34,085 nucleotides of DNA from Candidatus Omnitrophota bacterium. Lineage in GTDB: Bacteria; Omnitrophota; Gorgyraeia; Zapsychrales; Zapsychraceae. Shown one piece after another: positions 1 through 7,473 of this stretch (position 1 is the first letter of the stretch; every line of letters starts with the position of its first letter). The position numbers and the translations under genes are program-made. The notes beneath the pieces are model-generated. The model ran no database searches. It was not told the DNA's origin and was given only the letters and a program-made list of their open reading frames with translations. The DNA lies in NCBI GenBank assembly GCA_020429915.1, contig JAGQKV010000002.1, positions 469,874 to 503,958 of the forward strand. Direction: 5' to 3'.

Positions 1-955
1 TACCGTAAACGCCGCCATCCACCGGCTGGGCTCCTTCTTCGAGATAACTCTCGATCATCATTCCTTTAACAATACCGTTGAGCGCCTGGGAGCGCTCCAT
101 ATTCTGCAGCACCTCCATCGCCACCCGCGGCTGTTCGCTGAACACCTTGCCCGAATTGGCATGGCTGACGTCCACGATGATGGCCGGGTTGGCAAAGCCT
201 TTTTTAAGGTACATATCGGTCAACCTCATCAAATCTTCGTAATGGAAATTGGGAATATTTCGCCCGTACTGGGTAAAGGCTCCGCGCAGGATGGCATGGG
301 TATAGGCGTTGCCGGGCGTCTTGACCTCCCACCCGTTGTAGATAAAGGTGTGGGGCGCCTGTGCGGCCTGGATGGAATTAAGCAGAACATTCAGATCACC
401 GCTGGTCGGATTTTTCATGCCGATCGGGATATCAAGTCCGCTGACCGTCAACCGGTGCTGCTGATTCTCTACGGAGCGAGCCCCGATCGCCACGTAACAG
501 AGCAGATCTTCCAGGTACGGATAATTTCCCGGATAAAGCATTTCATCGGCGGCGCTCAAATGGGTCTCCTGTAAGGAACGGATGTGCATACGGCGGATGG
601 CCATCAAACCGTCCACAATATGCGGCTCCCCCTGCGGGTTAGGCTGATGCGCCATTCCCTTATAGCCTTCGCCCGTGGTACGCGGTTTGTTGGTGTAAAT
701 CCGCGGGATCAGCATCAGCGCCTCCCCGACTTCCTCCTGGAGCGCGGCCAGCCGGTTGACGTACTCAACCACGGCATCCTCGTTGTCGGCGGAGCAGGGG
801 CCGATTATCAGCATAAACTTGGCGGACTCGCCGGTAAAAATCGATATGGCTTCCTTGTCCCGCAAGGCCTTGACCGCCCTCAGTTCGTCGCTTAGCGGAA
901 GTTCGGACAGGATTTCATCTACGGTGGGAATTCTGCGAATATATTCGAAACTCAT
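1..955 (-). CDS. aroG: Class I 3-deoxy-7-phosphoheptulonate (DAHP) synthase, 3' end cut by window edge
   Basis: This enzyme condenses phosphoenolpyruvate and erythrose 4-phosphate in the first step of the shikimate pathway, in the cytoplasm. About 318 codons are visible from ATG at 955; by comparison with the roughly 350-residue AroG family, about 30 C-terminal residues lie outside the window. Visible family signatures are IIGPCSAD with the metal-binding Cys, KPRTT, GAIGAR-like VAIGARSVENQQHR, VSHANS with the metal-binding His, and MIESYLEEG with the metal-binding Glu; the last metal ligand (Asp) would be off the edge. The start is supported by AAGGAG 8 nt upstream. The gene has its own promoter in the 120-nt gap behind the GDPD gene. 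The N-terminal regulatory extension of E. coli AroG is not closely matched, so feedback inhibition cannot be predicted. The symbol is by family, since aroF, aroG and aroH cannot be told apart. Confidence 0.93.
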   Translation of the reverse strand, partial: MSFEYIRRIPTVDEILSELPLSDELRAVKALRDKEAISIFTGESAKFMLIIGPCSADNEDAVVEYVNRLAALQEEVGEALMLIPRIYTNKPRTTGEGYKGMAHQPNPQGEPHIVDGLMAIRRMHIRSLQETHLSAADEMLYPGNYPYLEDLLCYVAIGARSVENQQHRLTVSGLDIPIGMKNPTSGDLNVLLNSIQAAQAPHTFIYNGWEVKTPGNAYTHAILRGAFTQYGRNIPNFHYEDLMRLTDMYLKKGFANPAIIVDVSHANSGKVFSEQPRVAMEVLQNMERSQALNGIVKGMMIESYLEEGAQPVDGGVYG

Positions 956-1037
956 GTTGGGGGTCTCCTTAATTTCTCCCGGTCGGCGTGTCAGATCGGC
1001 ATCGTGTGTATATCTATAAAGTCCTGAAATTTGGCAG

Positions 1038-1066
1038 ATTATATCATCAATTGACGGGGAGGGCAA
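1038..1066 (-). promoter_or_regulatory. Sigma70-type promoter for the DAHP synthase gene
   Basis: Read on the minus strand, TTGCCC (1066-1061) and a perfect TATAAT (1043-1038) are separated by 17 nt. Transcription would begin near 1031 and leave a leader of about 75 nt before the ATG at 955. An inverted repeat TGACGG (1052-1057) / CCGTCA (1073-1078) straddles the -35 box and could be an operator or chance. The leader holds no obvious aromatic-rich leader peptide, so attenuation is not indicated. Confidence 0.6.
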
Positions 1067-1075
1067 ATTTTTCCG

Positions 1076-1768
1076 TCAGCTTGTGCGGGCGGGAAAATCG
1101 GTAAATATGCCGTCGACTCCCCAGGCTCGCATCCGGTCGATGTCGATCGGATCATTGACGGTCCACACAAAGACCTTCAGCTGCGCCTCACGGGCCTCCC
1201 GGATAAGACGCGGGGAGGTCACCCTCAGATTGAGATGCACGGAATAGGCACGGATGGCTCGAGCAAACGGAATGAACCCCCACGGCCGGTAGGCCAGGAG
1301 CGCGCCAATACGCACCTTAGGATGATGTTTTGCCAGTCTTTTGAGATGCTTCCGGGCAAAGGTGGAGACGACAAACTGATCGTACGTCCAGCCGTGGCGG
1401 GATACATATTCCCCGAGGATGTGGAGAACCGGCCCGAGCGTCCCGGGTCCTTTCAGCTCAATATTGACGGCGATACGCCGCTCGATCAGGTCCAGAACCT
1501 CTCGCAGGGTCGGGACCTTCTCCCCTTGTCCCGCATCCAGACCCTTAAGGTAAGTGAGCGATTTGCGGCTGACGTATCCGGTGCCGTCCGTGGTCCGTTC
1601 CAGGCGGTCATCATGCATCACCACGATTTCACCGCCGGCGCAGGCGTGCACATCGATCTCCACCATGTCCGCACCGGCCTCGATCGCCTTTTGTATGGAA
1701 CCGAGGGTATTTTCGGGATAGACCCCCTTCGCGCCGCGGTGTCCGATGACCAGGAGGTTATGTTTCAT
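1076..1768 (-). CDS. Glycerophosphodiester phosphodiesterase
   Basis: A 230-residue GDPD-family TIM-barrel protein that hydrolyses deacylated phospholipid diesters to glycerol 3-phosphate and an alcohol. The catalytic pattern is complete: HRG (His10-Arg11), PENT (19-21 region), EIDV (Glu37, Asp39) and MHDD (His52-Asp53), with NIELKGP and TVNDP further on. No signal peptide is seen, so a cytoplasmic UgpQ-like role is likely. The start overlaps the end of the rhodanese gene by 11 nt, making it the last gene of the cytochrome c/Moco operon. Its link to the other genes there is unclear. Calling it ugpQ would overstate what can be seen, since no ugp transporter genes are near. Confidence 0.92.
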   Translation of the reverse strand: MKHNLLVIGHRGAKGVYPENTLGSIQKAIEAGADMVEIDVHACAGGEIVVMHDDRLERTTDGTGYVSRKSLTYLKGLDAGQGEKVPTLREVLDLIERRIAVNIELKGPGTLGPVLHILGEYVSRHGWTYDQFVVSTFARKHLKRLAKHHPKVRIGALLAYRPWGFIPFARAIRAYSVHLNLRVTSPRLIREAREAQLKVFVWTVNDPIDIDRMRAWGVDGIFTDFPARTS

Positions 1769-2252
1769 GATCCGTTTTGGGCGGCGAAGGCGTCAACAGC
1801 GTGGAATCCATGGGCAATCCGTTCATGGACCATTCCTCCAAGCCGCCTTTGTAGCTGGACACATCCTTGTAACCCAGGAACACCAGCATCTGAGCCGCCT
1901 GTTGGCTCATCGGGCAGCGCGGGTTGCTGCAGTACACGATGATCCGCGCCTCTTTATCCGGCAGGACTGCCTTGATTTCCTCGGGCCTGGCCCGGGCGAC
2001 AAAAAGCGAACTGGCACCTTTAATATGCGCTTGATCAAAACTGGACTTGGGGCGCACATCAATCAATGTGTACAGAGTGTCGGATTCATACAATTGCCGC
2101 ATTTCCGACAGCCCGATAACCTTTACCTGGACATCTTGATAGTCGGCGGGTTCATCACTGCACCCGACATCGACATCACACTCCGAATAATCTTCGGCAA
2201 CGGCGAGCGGTGTCACGAGAAACATCAGTATCAACCAAAAAACATACCGCAT
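1758..2252 (-). CDS. Periplasmic single-domain rhodanese
   Basis: A 164-residue protein with a Sec signal peptide (hydrophobic residues about 4-19, probable cleavage after AVA) followed by one rhodanese domain from about residue 43. The active-site loop is CSNPRC with catalytic Cys108; TLIDVRPKSSFDQAHIKGA is the family's DVR-x-HIxGA motif. It probably handles sulfane sulfur or a related thiol reaction outside the cytoplasm; the substrate cannot be told. Extra cysteines at about 25 and 31 in the mature N-terminus and Cys113 in the loop could form disulfides. The Shine-Dalgarno site lies inside the final Gly-Gly codons of moaD and the gap to moaD is 3 nt, so the two are probably translationally linked. 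The export signal argues against a direct role in sulfurating cytoplasmic MoaD. Confidence 0.88.
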   Translation of the reverse strand: MRYVFWLILMFLVTPLAVAEDYSECDVDVGCSDEPADYQDVQVKVIGLSEMRQLYESDTLYTLIDVRPKSSFDQAHIKGASSLFVARARPEEIKAVLPDKEARIIVYCSNPRCPMSQQAAQMLVFLGYKDVSSYKGGLEEWSMNGLPMDSTLLTPSPPKTDHET

Positions 2253-2255
2253 AAG

Positions 2256-2501
2256 CTATCCTCCTGCGACCGGAGGGATAAAAACTACCTCGTCCCGGTC
2301 GTTCAATTCGGTCTCCCATGGTGTATAGGCCCCATTGATCGCCGGCCTGACCGAAGAGGCCGCCAACGAAAGGCCGTGGACCGCCTGCAGCTGCGCGTAG
2401 AGCTCCCGGACCGAGCCGCAGTCGGTACACCACTCCTCTTCACTTTGCCCGCGGTCCTCTCGCAGACGCGCGAAATATTGAATGCGAATCGTCTTCATCA
2501 T
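2256..2501 (-). CDS. moaD: Molybdopterin synthase small subunit MoaD
   Basis: An 81-residue ubiquitin-like sulfur carrier ending in VAGG, the C-terminal Gly-Gly that is adenylated and thiocarboxylated before donating sulfur to the molybdopterin precursor. IQYFARLREDRG near the N-terminus and DRDEVVFIPPVAGG at the end are typical of MoaD. The start codon is shared with the moeA stop in TAATG, and a second in-frame ATG follows at once, so initiation could be at 2501 or 2498. The partner MoaE and the activating enzyme MoeB are not in the window. It could instead be a MoaD-like carrier for another pathway, but its position directly after moeA favours cofactor synthesis. Confidence 0.9.
   Translation of the reverse strand: MMKTIRIQYFARLREDRGQSEEEWCTDCGSVRELYAQLQAVHGLSLAASSVRPAINGAYTPWETELNDRDEVVFIPPVAGG
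2259..2264 (-). promoter_or_regulatory. Shine-Dalgarno site for the rhodanese embedded in moaD Gly-Gly codons
   Basis: The last two sense codons of moaD read GGAGGA, encoding the functional diglycine and at the same time forming a near-ideal ribosome binding site 6 nt before the rhodanese ATG at 2252. The TAG stop of moaD lies between them. Translation of the rhodanese is therefore likely to depend on ribosomes finishing moaD. Confidence 0.65.
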
Positions 2502-3697
2502 TACCAGCGGTAGAATGAAACGGGTTGTCCCTTTTTGATCTTTTCCGATTGCGGCGGGATTTCGACAAAACCGGCCGTCCCCACCATGGCGGCAAAGTCT
2601 CCGGAATTGCGATAGGGCTGCGGTGTCGCCGACAAATTGCCGTTATCATGGGAATCTACGGTGACCGGACAGTAGTAGGCATACCGGGTGGGCGGCTCCA
2701 GGGGTTCCGTTAAGACTACATATTCCTTGCTGACAGGACTTCCAAGGGCCTTTTTTAATTGCGGGATCACATGTCGGTAGGTGCCGATCTGCGCGGCCAA
2801 CGGATTTCCGGGCAACGCGAATACCGGCTTTCCGGATTTGGTGGTGCCGAACCAAAACGGCATCCCCGGACGCTGTTTAACCTTGTGAAACAGACATTCG
2901 ACATTCAAGTCGGCCATGGTCTGCGGAATCAGATCCAGTTCTCCCATGGAAACGCCGCCCGTGGTGACCAGCGCGTCGTAACGCTCGAGCAACGCGCCGA
3001 CCTGTCGTTTCAATACCTTCAAATTATCGCGGAAATGGTAGAGATCGGCCTTGAATAACTGCGTCCGCTGCAGAGCCGCTTGAATAAAGAGCGAATTCGA
3101 TTTGCGGATCTGATAATCTTCCGCCGGTTGATCGATATCCACCAGTTCGTCGCCGGTTGAGACCACGGCGATCTGCGGCGGCACCGACACCGTCACCTGC
3201 GCGGCGCCGACCGCTCCGGCCACGGCGATTTCCACCGGCCCCAGCACAGCGCCCGCCTTCACCAGCTTGGCGCCGGCTTTGTACAAAGAGCCGGCCTTAC
3301 GGATGAACTGCCCTTTTTGAACCTCCAGGTCGGCAGCTATCATCGCCTTGCCTTCGGTTATCTTGACCTTTTCAATGGGAATAACCGTATCGCATCCGCC
3401 GCTGATCAGCGCGCCGGTACTGATTTGCACGCACGAATCCGCAAACTTTAAATCCAGCGCCGGATGCCCGGCAGCCTGCAGGCCTTCGATCAGAAATTTA
3501 CGCACTCCCTTTTTGACGGACGCGTAGCGAACCGCGATCCCGTCCATAACGGACATCGCCCCTGCCGGGACCGGACGGTCCGCCACAATATCGGCGCGCA
3601 GCACGCACCCGTAGGATTTTAATAAAGGTTGTTCAACGGAGGGAAAAGGTTGGATCGCTTTTTGCATCATCTGTTGGGCTGACTGGACCGATATCAT
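2501..3697 (-). CDS. moeA: Molybdopterin molybdenumtransferase MoeA
   Basis: A 398-residue full-length MoeA, which inserts molybdate into adenylylated molybdopterin. Domain order is normal: an N-terminal region with SVMDGIAVRY (the substrate-binding SxMDGxA motif near residues 49-58), a MogA-like domain with VVSTGDELV and VTTGGVSMGELDLI, then RPGMPFWFG and FALPGNPLAA, and a C-terminal beta domain. The start overlaps the ccsA stop as ATGA and the stop overlaps moaD as TAATG, so the gene is coupled on both sides. Its position after cytochrome c assembly genes suggests the cell makes a molybdoenzyme that works with c-type cytochromes, but no such enzyme is in the window. Confidence 0.95.
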   Translation of the reverse strand: MISVQSAQQMMQKAIQPFPSVEQPLLKSYGCVLRADIVADRPVPAGAMSVMDGIAVRYASVKKGVRKFLIEGLQAAGHPALDLKFADSCVQISTGALISGGCDTVIPIEKVKITEGKAMIAADLEVQKGQFIRKAGSLYKAGAKLVKAGAVLGPVEIAVAGAVGAAQVTVSVPPQIAVVSTGDELVDIDQPAEDYQIRKSNSLFIQAALQRTQLFKADLYHFRDNLKVLKRQVGALLERYDALVTTGGVSMGELDLIPQTMADLNVECLFHKVKQRPGMPFWFGTTKSGKPVFALPGNPLAAQIGTYRHVIPQLKKALGSPVSKEYVVLTEPLEPPTRYAYYCPVTVDSHDNGNLSATPQPYRNSGDFAAMVGTAGFVEIPPQSEKIKKGQPVSFYRW

Positions 3698-5595
3698 GCG
3701 TTCATCCTCTTCTTGGCTAAGGGATATGTGACGGTTAGAAACAGCAATTGAGCCAGGACATACACCAGCAAGTTAGTGGCCAACCCGGAGGTAAATCCGT
3801 AGGAATGCAAACCCACACTGAGCAAATTCACCCCGAACCAGGCCCACATGACCACGATGATCCCCAGTATACTCCCAACGGCGAGACCGAGCGGGCCGAT
3901 CAATTTTCCAATTTTCGCATGAAAGAGTATGGCCGTCCACAAAATTATCATCAATGCGCCGTTCTCCTTAGGGTCCCAGCCCCAAAATCGGCCCCAGGAC
4001 TGATCTGCCCAGATGCCGCCCAGATTCGTCCCCAGAAACGCAAAGGTCAATCCGAAGCCGAGCGCGCCCAACAGGACCTTATGTGTCGTCTGCAGCAGCT
4101 GTTTGTCCTGCGGCCGGAAGATCAATTGCAGGATATACACATGCCCCACCACGCCGGCCACGCACGTCCCGGCGTAACCGACCGTGATCGTCGTTACATG
4201 GGTGGCCAGCCAGAAATTCGAATTCAGCACGGCCACCAGCATCTGCAGCGTGTCCCCTTCCGCGCCGAATTTCGCGGCGATACTTAAGAACACGTACCCG
4301 CAAATCGCGGCCACCGCGATCCCCAGCCAGTTGCGGGTCGCCCGCTCAATCACCATCCCCGCCGCGACCCCGATGAGGCCCACAAAAAGAAACGTCTCGT
4401 ACAGGTTTGAGACCGGCGGCCGGTGGAGGATCGCAATGCGCATCGCCACCCCCGCTAGGTGCAGCCCGCCGCCGAGCAGAAGCACTCCCCAGCCCACGCG
4501 GCGCAACCATTCCGCCCGGGGGAGCATCAGTCCGGCGGCAAAAATAAGGAACGTCAGGAAATAAAGGATCTTCGCCCACAGAAACGGACTAAGCCGGTTA
4601 TATGTCAGTTCCAAGGGAAAATTCTTCAACTCGCGGCCGTAGACCGTCATGGCCCGCTGCCGGGCCGATTCCGTAAATCCCTTGGCAACCAGACTGAATT
4701 CCAGATCACGCCCTGCCCAATACGTCAGCAGCATCTTCTCCAGAAGCCGCAGCTCCTGCCGGCCCGCCGCAAAACGCAACCCGGTCGACATCGCGTCCAT
4801 CGGACTCAACCAGCCCTCGTCCGCATCCCGGTAGGATGGCATGATTTTGACCGGAAGTTCCCGGTAGAGCATGGACCACCGCAACAAATTGGAACCTAAC
4901 CGGACAACTTCCTGCTGTTCGGCGCTCCAGCGTGACTGCTCCAGCCGTTCCAGCGGCTGGGCAAGTCGCTGCAGAACGTCGGCCTTGAGTGCAATCCGGA
5001 TGTAGCTGAAGACCTCACCTCCGGCCGGCAGCTCCAGTTGTTCACGCAAAGACGGTGAAGCCACGGCAAAATCGGGGTGCGGCAGCGCGAAGGCAAAACT
5101 GACTGCCAAGTTGGAGTAGAGCCGGACATTTTCATGAATGCGGATCAACTCGGTCTCGACAATGTCGCGGTCCTTCGGATCGATGCCCGCGGCTGCGGTG
5201 GCCAACCGTTGTAAATCTTGATAGCGTTTCTCCAATTGGGTGAATGAATAGCGCCGGTTTTCCGCGACTTCAATGCCCAGCGATTCAGGGATTTGGGGAT
5301 TGTTGATCAGGAACACCTGATAGCTGGAAGCACGCCCCGGATCGAAAAGGACCCGGGCCAGCCAGGTGACCGCGGGCTCTCCGTCAAATGTACTGCGGCC
5401 GGAGAACTGCAGCAGCAGACTACGCGCGTAAGTATCCAACGGTTTGACCCGGCCCTGGTCCAGCACCGCTATCCGGCCGAATTCCGCGTATTCGGAAACG
5501 GCCTTGGCGACCGGACAAACGGGGGCATCTTCCGCCGCCACCGTTCTGCCGAGAACCCCCAGTAAAAGCACCGCCACTGTGATGAAACGTCTCAT
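3694..5595 (-). CDS. ccsA: System II cytochrome c synthase subunit CcsA/ResC with long N-terminal domain
   Basis: A 633-residue protein of two parts. Residues 1-21 are a signal peptide, followed by about 310 residues predicted to be periplasmic and beginning RVKPLDTYARSLL, a feature of large CcsA forms in Bacteroidota, PVC and related bacteria. From about residue 335 come multiple membrane helices with the heme-handling signature WGRFWGWDPKE at 534-544 and candidate heme-ligand histidines in HRPPVSN, THVTT and LHSYG. With ResB it exports heme and attaches it to CXXCH motifs of apocytochromes. Both ends overlap neighbours by 4 nt. The long N-terminal domain is not part of the minimal CcsA of chloroplasts or Bacillus; its job is unknown. 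Confidence 0.93.
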   Translation of the reverse strand: MRRFITVAVLLLGVLGRTVAAEDAPVCPVAKAVSEYAEFGRIAVLDQGRVKPLDTYARSLLLQFSGRSTFDGEPAVTWLARVLFDPGRASSYQVFLINNPQIPESLGIEVAENRRYSFTQLEKRYQDLQRLATAAAGIDPKDRDIVETELIRIHENVRLYSNLAVSFAFALPHPDFAVASPSLREQLELPAGGEVFSYIRIALKADVLQRLAQPLERLEQSRWSAEQQEVVRLGSNLLRWSMLYRELPVKIMPSYRDADEGWLSPMDAMSTGLRFAAGRQELRLLEKMLLTYWAGRDLEFSLVAKGFTESARQRAMTVYGRELKNFPLELTYNRLSPFLWAKILYFLTFLIFAAGLMLPRAEWLRRVGWGVLLLGGGLHLAGVAMRIAILHRPPVSNLYETFLFVGLIGVAAGMVIERATRNWLGIAVAAICGYVFLSIAAKFGAEGDTLQMLVAVLNSNFWLATHVTTITVGYAGTCVAGVVGHVYILQLIFRPQDKQLLQTTHKVLLGALGFGLTFAFLGTNLGGIWADQSWGRFWGWDPKENGALMIILWTAILFHAKIGKLIGPLGLAVGSILGIIVVMWAWFGVNLLSVGLHSYGFTSGLATNLLVYVLAQLLFLTVTYPLAKKRMNA

Positions 5596-6722
5596 CGCGA
5601 CCTCCTGCGAAAAGCCATTACGAGAAAATGAACGGCCAGGCCGGCAAAGGTCACCAAACTGGATATGTACGGCAGCAGACGTCCCCGGTTTCTGACCACG
5701 GCCAACGTCGAACGAAACTCTCCGCGCTGATCCACCGCGTAAGACGCCTGATAAAACGTGTAATCTTTGAACCGGTACGGATGGTTCATATAGATTTCTG
5801 CATCGCGCTGGATTCCCTGGTGTTCGATCTGAACATAACTGCGATAGCTCCGCGCAATCTCGGTCCCGGGATGTTTTTTCATCTCAAATTTTTTCAACGT
5901 GACGGTAATCGGCAGTTCATACCGCTTGCGGCGGATCTGTAACAAGTACCCTTTCCCCCCGGCCGCCAACGGGGTGGGCTGACTTTCCTGACCATAAAGC
6001 AAAACGTCGTGCCGCGACCCGTCGGGCAATCGGACGGTAAAGATCCCGCCCGGGAAATTCCTTTCCGGCGCGGAATCGAGCGGCAACCGGCTGAGATCAT
6101 TGATCCCCGACACATTTAGTAAATTCGGCTGCGGCGGTTTCCCGCGTGTATAGGCCTGGGCGTTGGCAAAGAACAGCCGCACACCGAACTCTAGCGGGGG
6201 ATCCGTCAGGGTCACGACCTCCCCGGATTTCAATCCCGCCACGTCAAAGGCCGTAACCTCAAGGGCATCGCCGTCCGAGGGGGACCAAACGGCCAGCTCC
6301 CAGTCGTGATAGGCCTGAGCGACATTCGCCGTTTCGCCTTCACGTAAGGTGAGATTGGACTCTTCCACCCCGTGAAGCGTGACAAAGGCACCGACAAAAT
6401 AGGACAGCAATCCCAGGTGAATAATCAATATACCCACATTGGCCCAGCGGTACACAAACCGGAAGACCGCATTGGCCGCAAGATTTACAAACAGGATCCA
6501 CAGCGTCAGCTGCGCTCCGGGCAGCGGCAAGAATCCCCATTGCAAAAAATACCAGGAATGAAAGAATTTTTCCTGCGCCTGATACAACCCGTCGCTGACC
6601 TGCGCCACCGTCCCCCAAAAGGTCAGGACGAATAACCAGACCAAGCAGGCCACCGCGATGCGGACCGAAGCCACCCACCGCACCGGCGCGCTTTTTTTCA
6701 GTTTCAGATAGCGGCTGGTCAT
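5592..6722 (-). CDS. resB: Cytochrome c biogenesis protein ResB/Ccs1
   Basis: A 376-residue ResB-family protein, partner of CcsA in system II cytochrome c maturation. Helices are visible at about 20-40 (SVRIAVACLVWLFVLTFWG), 70-90, 95-118 and close to the C-terminus (about 350-370), with a large soluble periplasmic region between. The N-terminal pattern, in which a helix is followed by FWGTVAQ, and the late YQASY are common in this family. The 4-nt ATGA overlaps with the lipoprotein gene upstream and ccsA downstream mean the three are almost certainly co-translated. A dedicated CcdA/DsbD or thioredoxin-like reductant gene, usual in system II, is not seen nearby. Confidence 0.9.
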   Translation of the reverse strand: MTSRYLKLKKSAPVRWVASVRIAVACLVWLFVLTFWGTVAQVSDGLYQAQEKFFHSWYFLQWGFLPLPGAQLTLWILFVNLAANAVFRFVYRWANVGILIIHLGLLSYFVGAFVTLHGVEESNLTLREGETANVAQAYHDWELAVWSPSDGDALEVTAFDVAGLKSGEVVTLTDPPLEFGVRLFFANAQAYTRGKPPQPNLLNVSGINDLSRLPLDSAPERNFPGGIFTVRLPDGSRHDVLLYGQESQPTPLAAGGKGYLLQIRRKRYELPITVTLKKFEMKKHPGTEIARSYRSYVQIEHQGIQRDAEIYMNHPYRFKDYTFYQASYAVDQRGEFRSTLAVVRNRGRLLPYISSLVTFAGLAVHFLVMAFRRRSR

Positions 6723-7366
6723 GGCATCCTCAGTGATCGTAACAGCGTGTTGAAGTTCTCTTGATTGGCCGTAACCGCCTCGAGCGAGCCGGTCATCTTC
6801 AGAAAGACGGTTTTGTCCGGCAGGGTTAGCAGACCGGCGGTCATGCTCGGCGTCCCGGCCGGCAGCCCCTCCTGCAGACGGCGAAAATCCAGCACCTGCA
6901 CGTCAAGTCCGCCGTCGCCGGTGATTGTGCCCGCGGACTCCAGAAAGGCATGCATGTCACCGGGAGTCGGGTTGATTTGCAGCTGCCGGGTCCAGCGGAC
7001 CGCGTTCGCCTCCACCCCCCCGGACGTCCCTCCGAGCGAAATGATCGTGCATGTTACCGGGTCGGGGCCGGCCCCGGTAAAGGTCACCAGCCGCATCCCG
7101 GAACCGGGCTCTTCCGACCAACCCTCCGGCGCAGTCCACTTCAGTGCGGTCTCGGCCACCGACTTGTCCAGCATGGCCTGAACCGCCGGGTCTTGTGTCC
7201 GCATCGACGGGGCAACCGCCACGGAAAGACCGGCGTGCGGATCCCGCAGCGAAGACGCTTCGGGCTCGCGGTGAATTTCGGTGTATTTTCTGATTTGCGG
7301 GGATTGATCGCATCCGCCGGCAACCATGAGCAGGGTCAGGCCGGCGGCCAGGATTTTCCGGTTCAT
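6719..7366 (-). CDS. Predicted lipoprotein leading the cytochrome c biogenesis operon
   Basis: A 215-residue protein with a lipoprotein signal: MNRKILAAGLTLLMVAGGC, lipidation at Cys19, followed by Asp20. In enterobacteria Asp at +2 keeps lipoproteins in the inner membrane, which would suit a helper of the membrane-bound ResB/CcsA synthase; whether that rule holds here is unknown. The mature part has the stretch LKWTAPEGWSEEPGSGMR and no recognised catalytic motif. It is the first gene of the operon and its stop overlaps resB by 4 nt. The function is not known; heme or apocytochrome handling is only an inference from context. Confidence 0.8.
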   Translation of the reverse strand: MNRKILAAGLTLLMVAGGCDQSPQIRKYTEIHREPEASSLRDPHAGLSVAVAPSMRTQDPAVQAMLDKSVAETALKWTAPEGWSEEPGSGMRLVTFTGAGPDPVTCTIISLGGTSGGVEANAVRWTRQLQINPTPGDMHAFLESAGTITGDGGLDVQVLDFRRLQEGLPAGTPSMTAGLLTLPDKTVFLKMTGSLEAVTANQENFNTLLRSLRMP

Positions 7367-7389
7367 AGGAGGGCCTTTCTATTCATCCC

Positions 7390-7417
7390 ATTCTATGGAA
7401 ATTTACCGAGATCACAA
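7390..7417 (-). promoter_or_regulatory. Promoter of the lipoprotein-resB-ccsA-moeA-moaD-rhodanese-GDPD operon
   Basis: On the minus strand TTGTGA (7417-7412) and TAGAAT (7395-7390) are spaced by 16 nt. The predicted start near 7383 leaves a short leader of about 16 nt to the ATG at 7366, in which AAAGG acts as a possible ribosome site. It is arranged back to back with the promoter of the ABC transporter. Confidence 0.5.
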
Positions 7418-7437
7418 GGTTTATTTGGCCGTCACGA

Positions 7438-7466
7438 TTTAAAAAACCGGGCAAATGTAATATAAT
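7438..7466 (+). promoter_or_regulatory. Promoter of the ABC transporter operon, possibly giving a leaderless mRNA
   Basis: TTTAAA (7438-7443) and a perfect TATAAT (7461-7466) are 17 nt apart. A start site at the usual distance falls at about 7472-7474, at or within two bases of the ATG at 7474. No clear Shine-Dalgarno site precedes that ATG, which agrees with leaderless initiation. The alternative ATG at 7465 lies inside the -10 box itself and is therefore unlikely. Confidence 0.5.
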
Positions 7467-7473
7467 GGGAACC

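Noticed and set aside
1052-1078. Inverted repeat TGACGG/CCGTCA as a terminator of the GDPD operon.
   Set aside because: 15-nt loop, 6-bp arms and no T-run; it overlaps the DAHP synthase promoter and is noted there as a possible operator only.
1235-1942. Long plus-strand open frame opposite the GDPD and rhodanese genes.
   Set aside because: It is the antisense of two genes with clear family motifs and shows no domain, signal or ribosome site.
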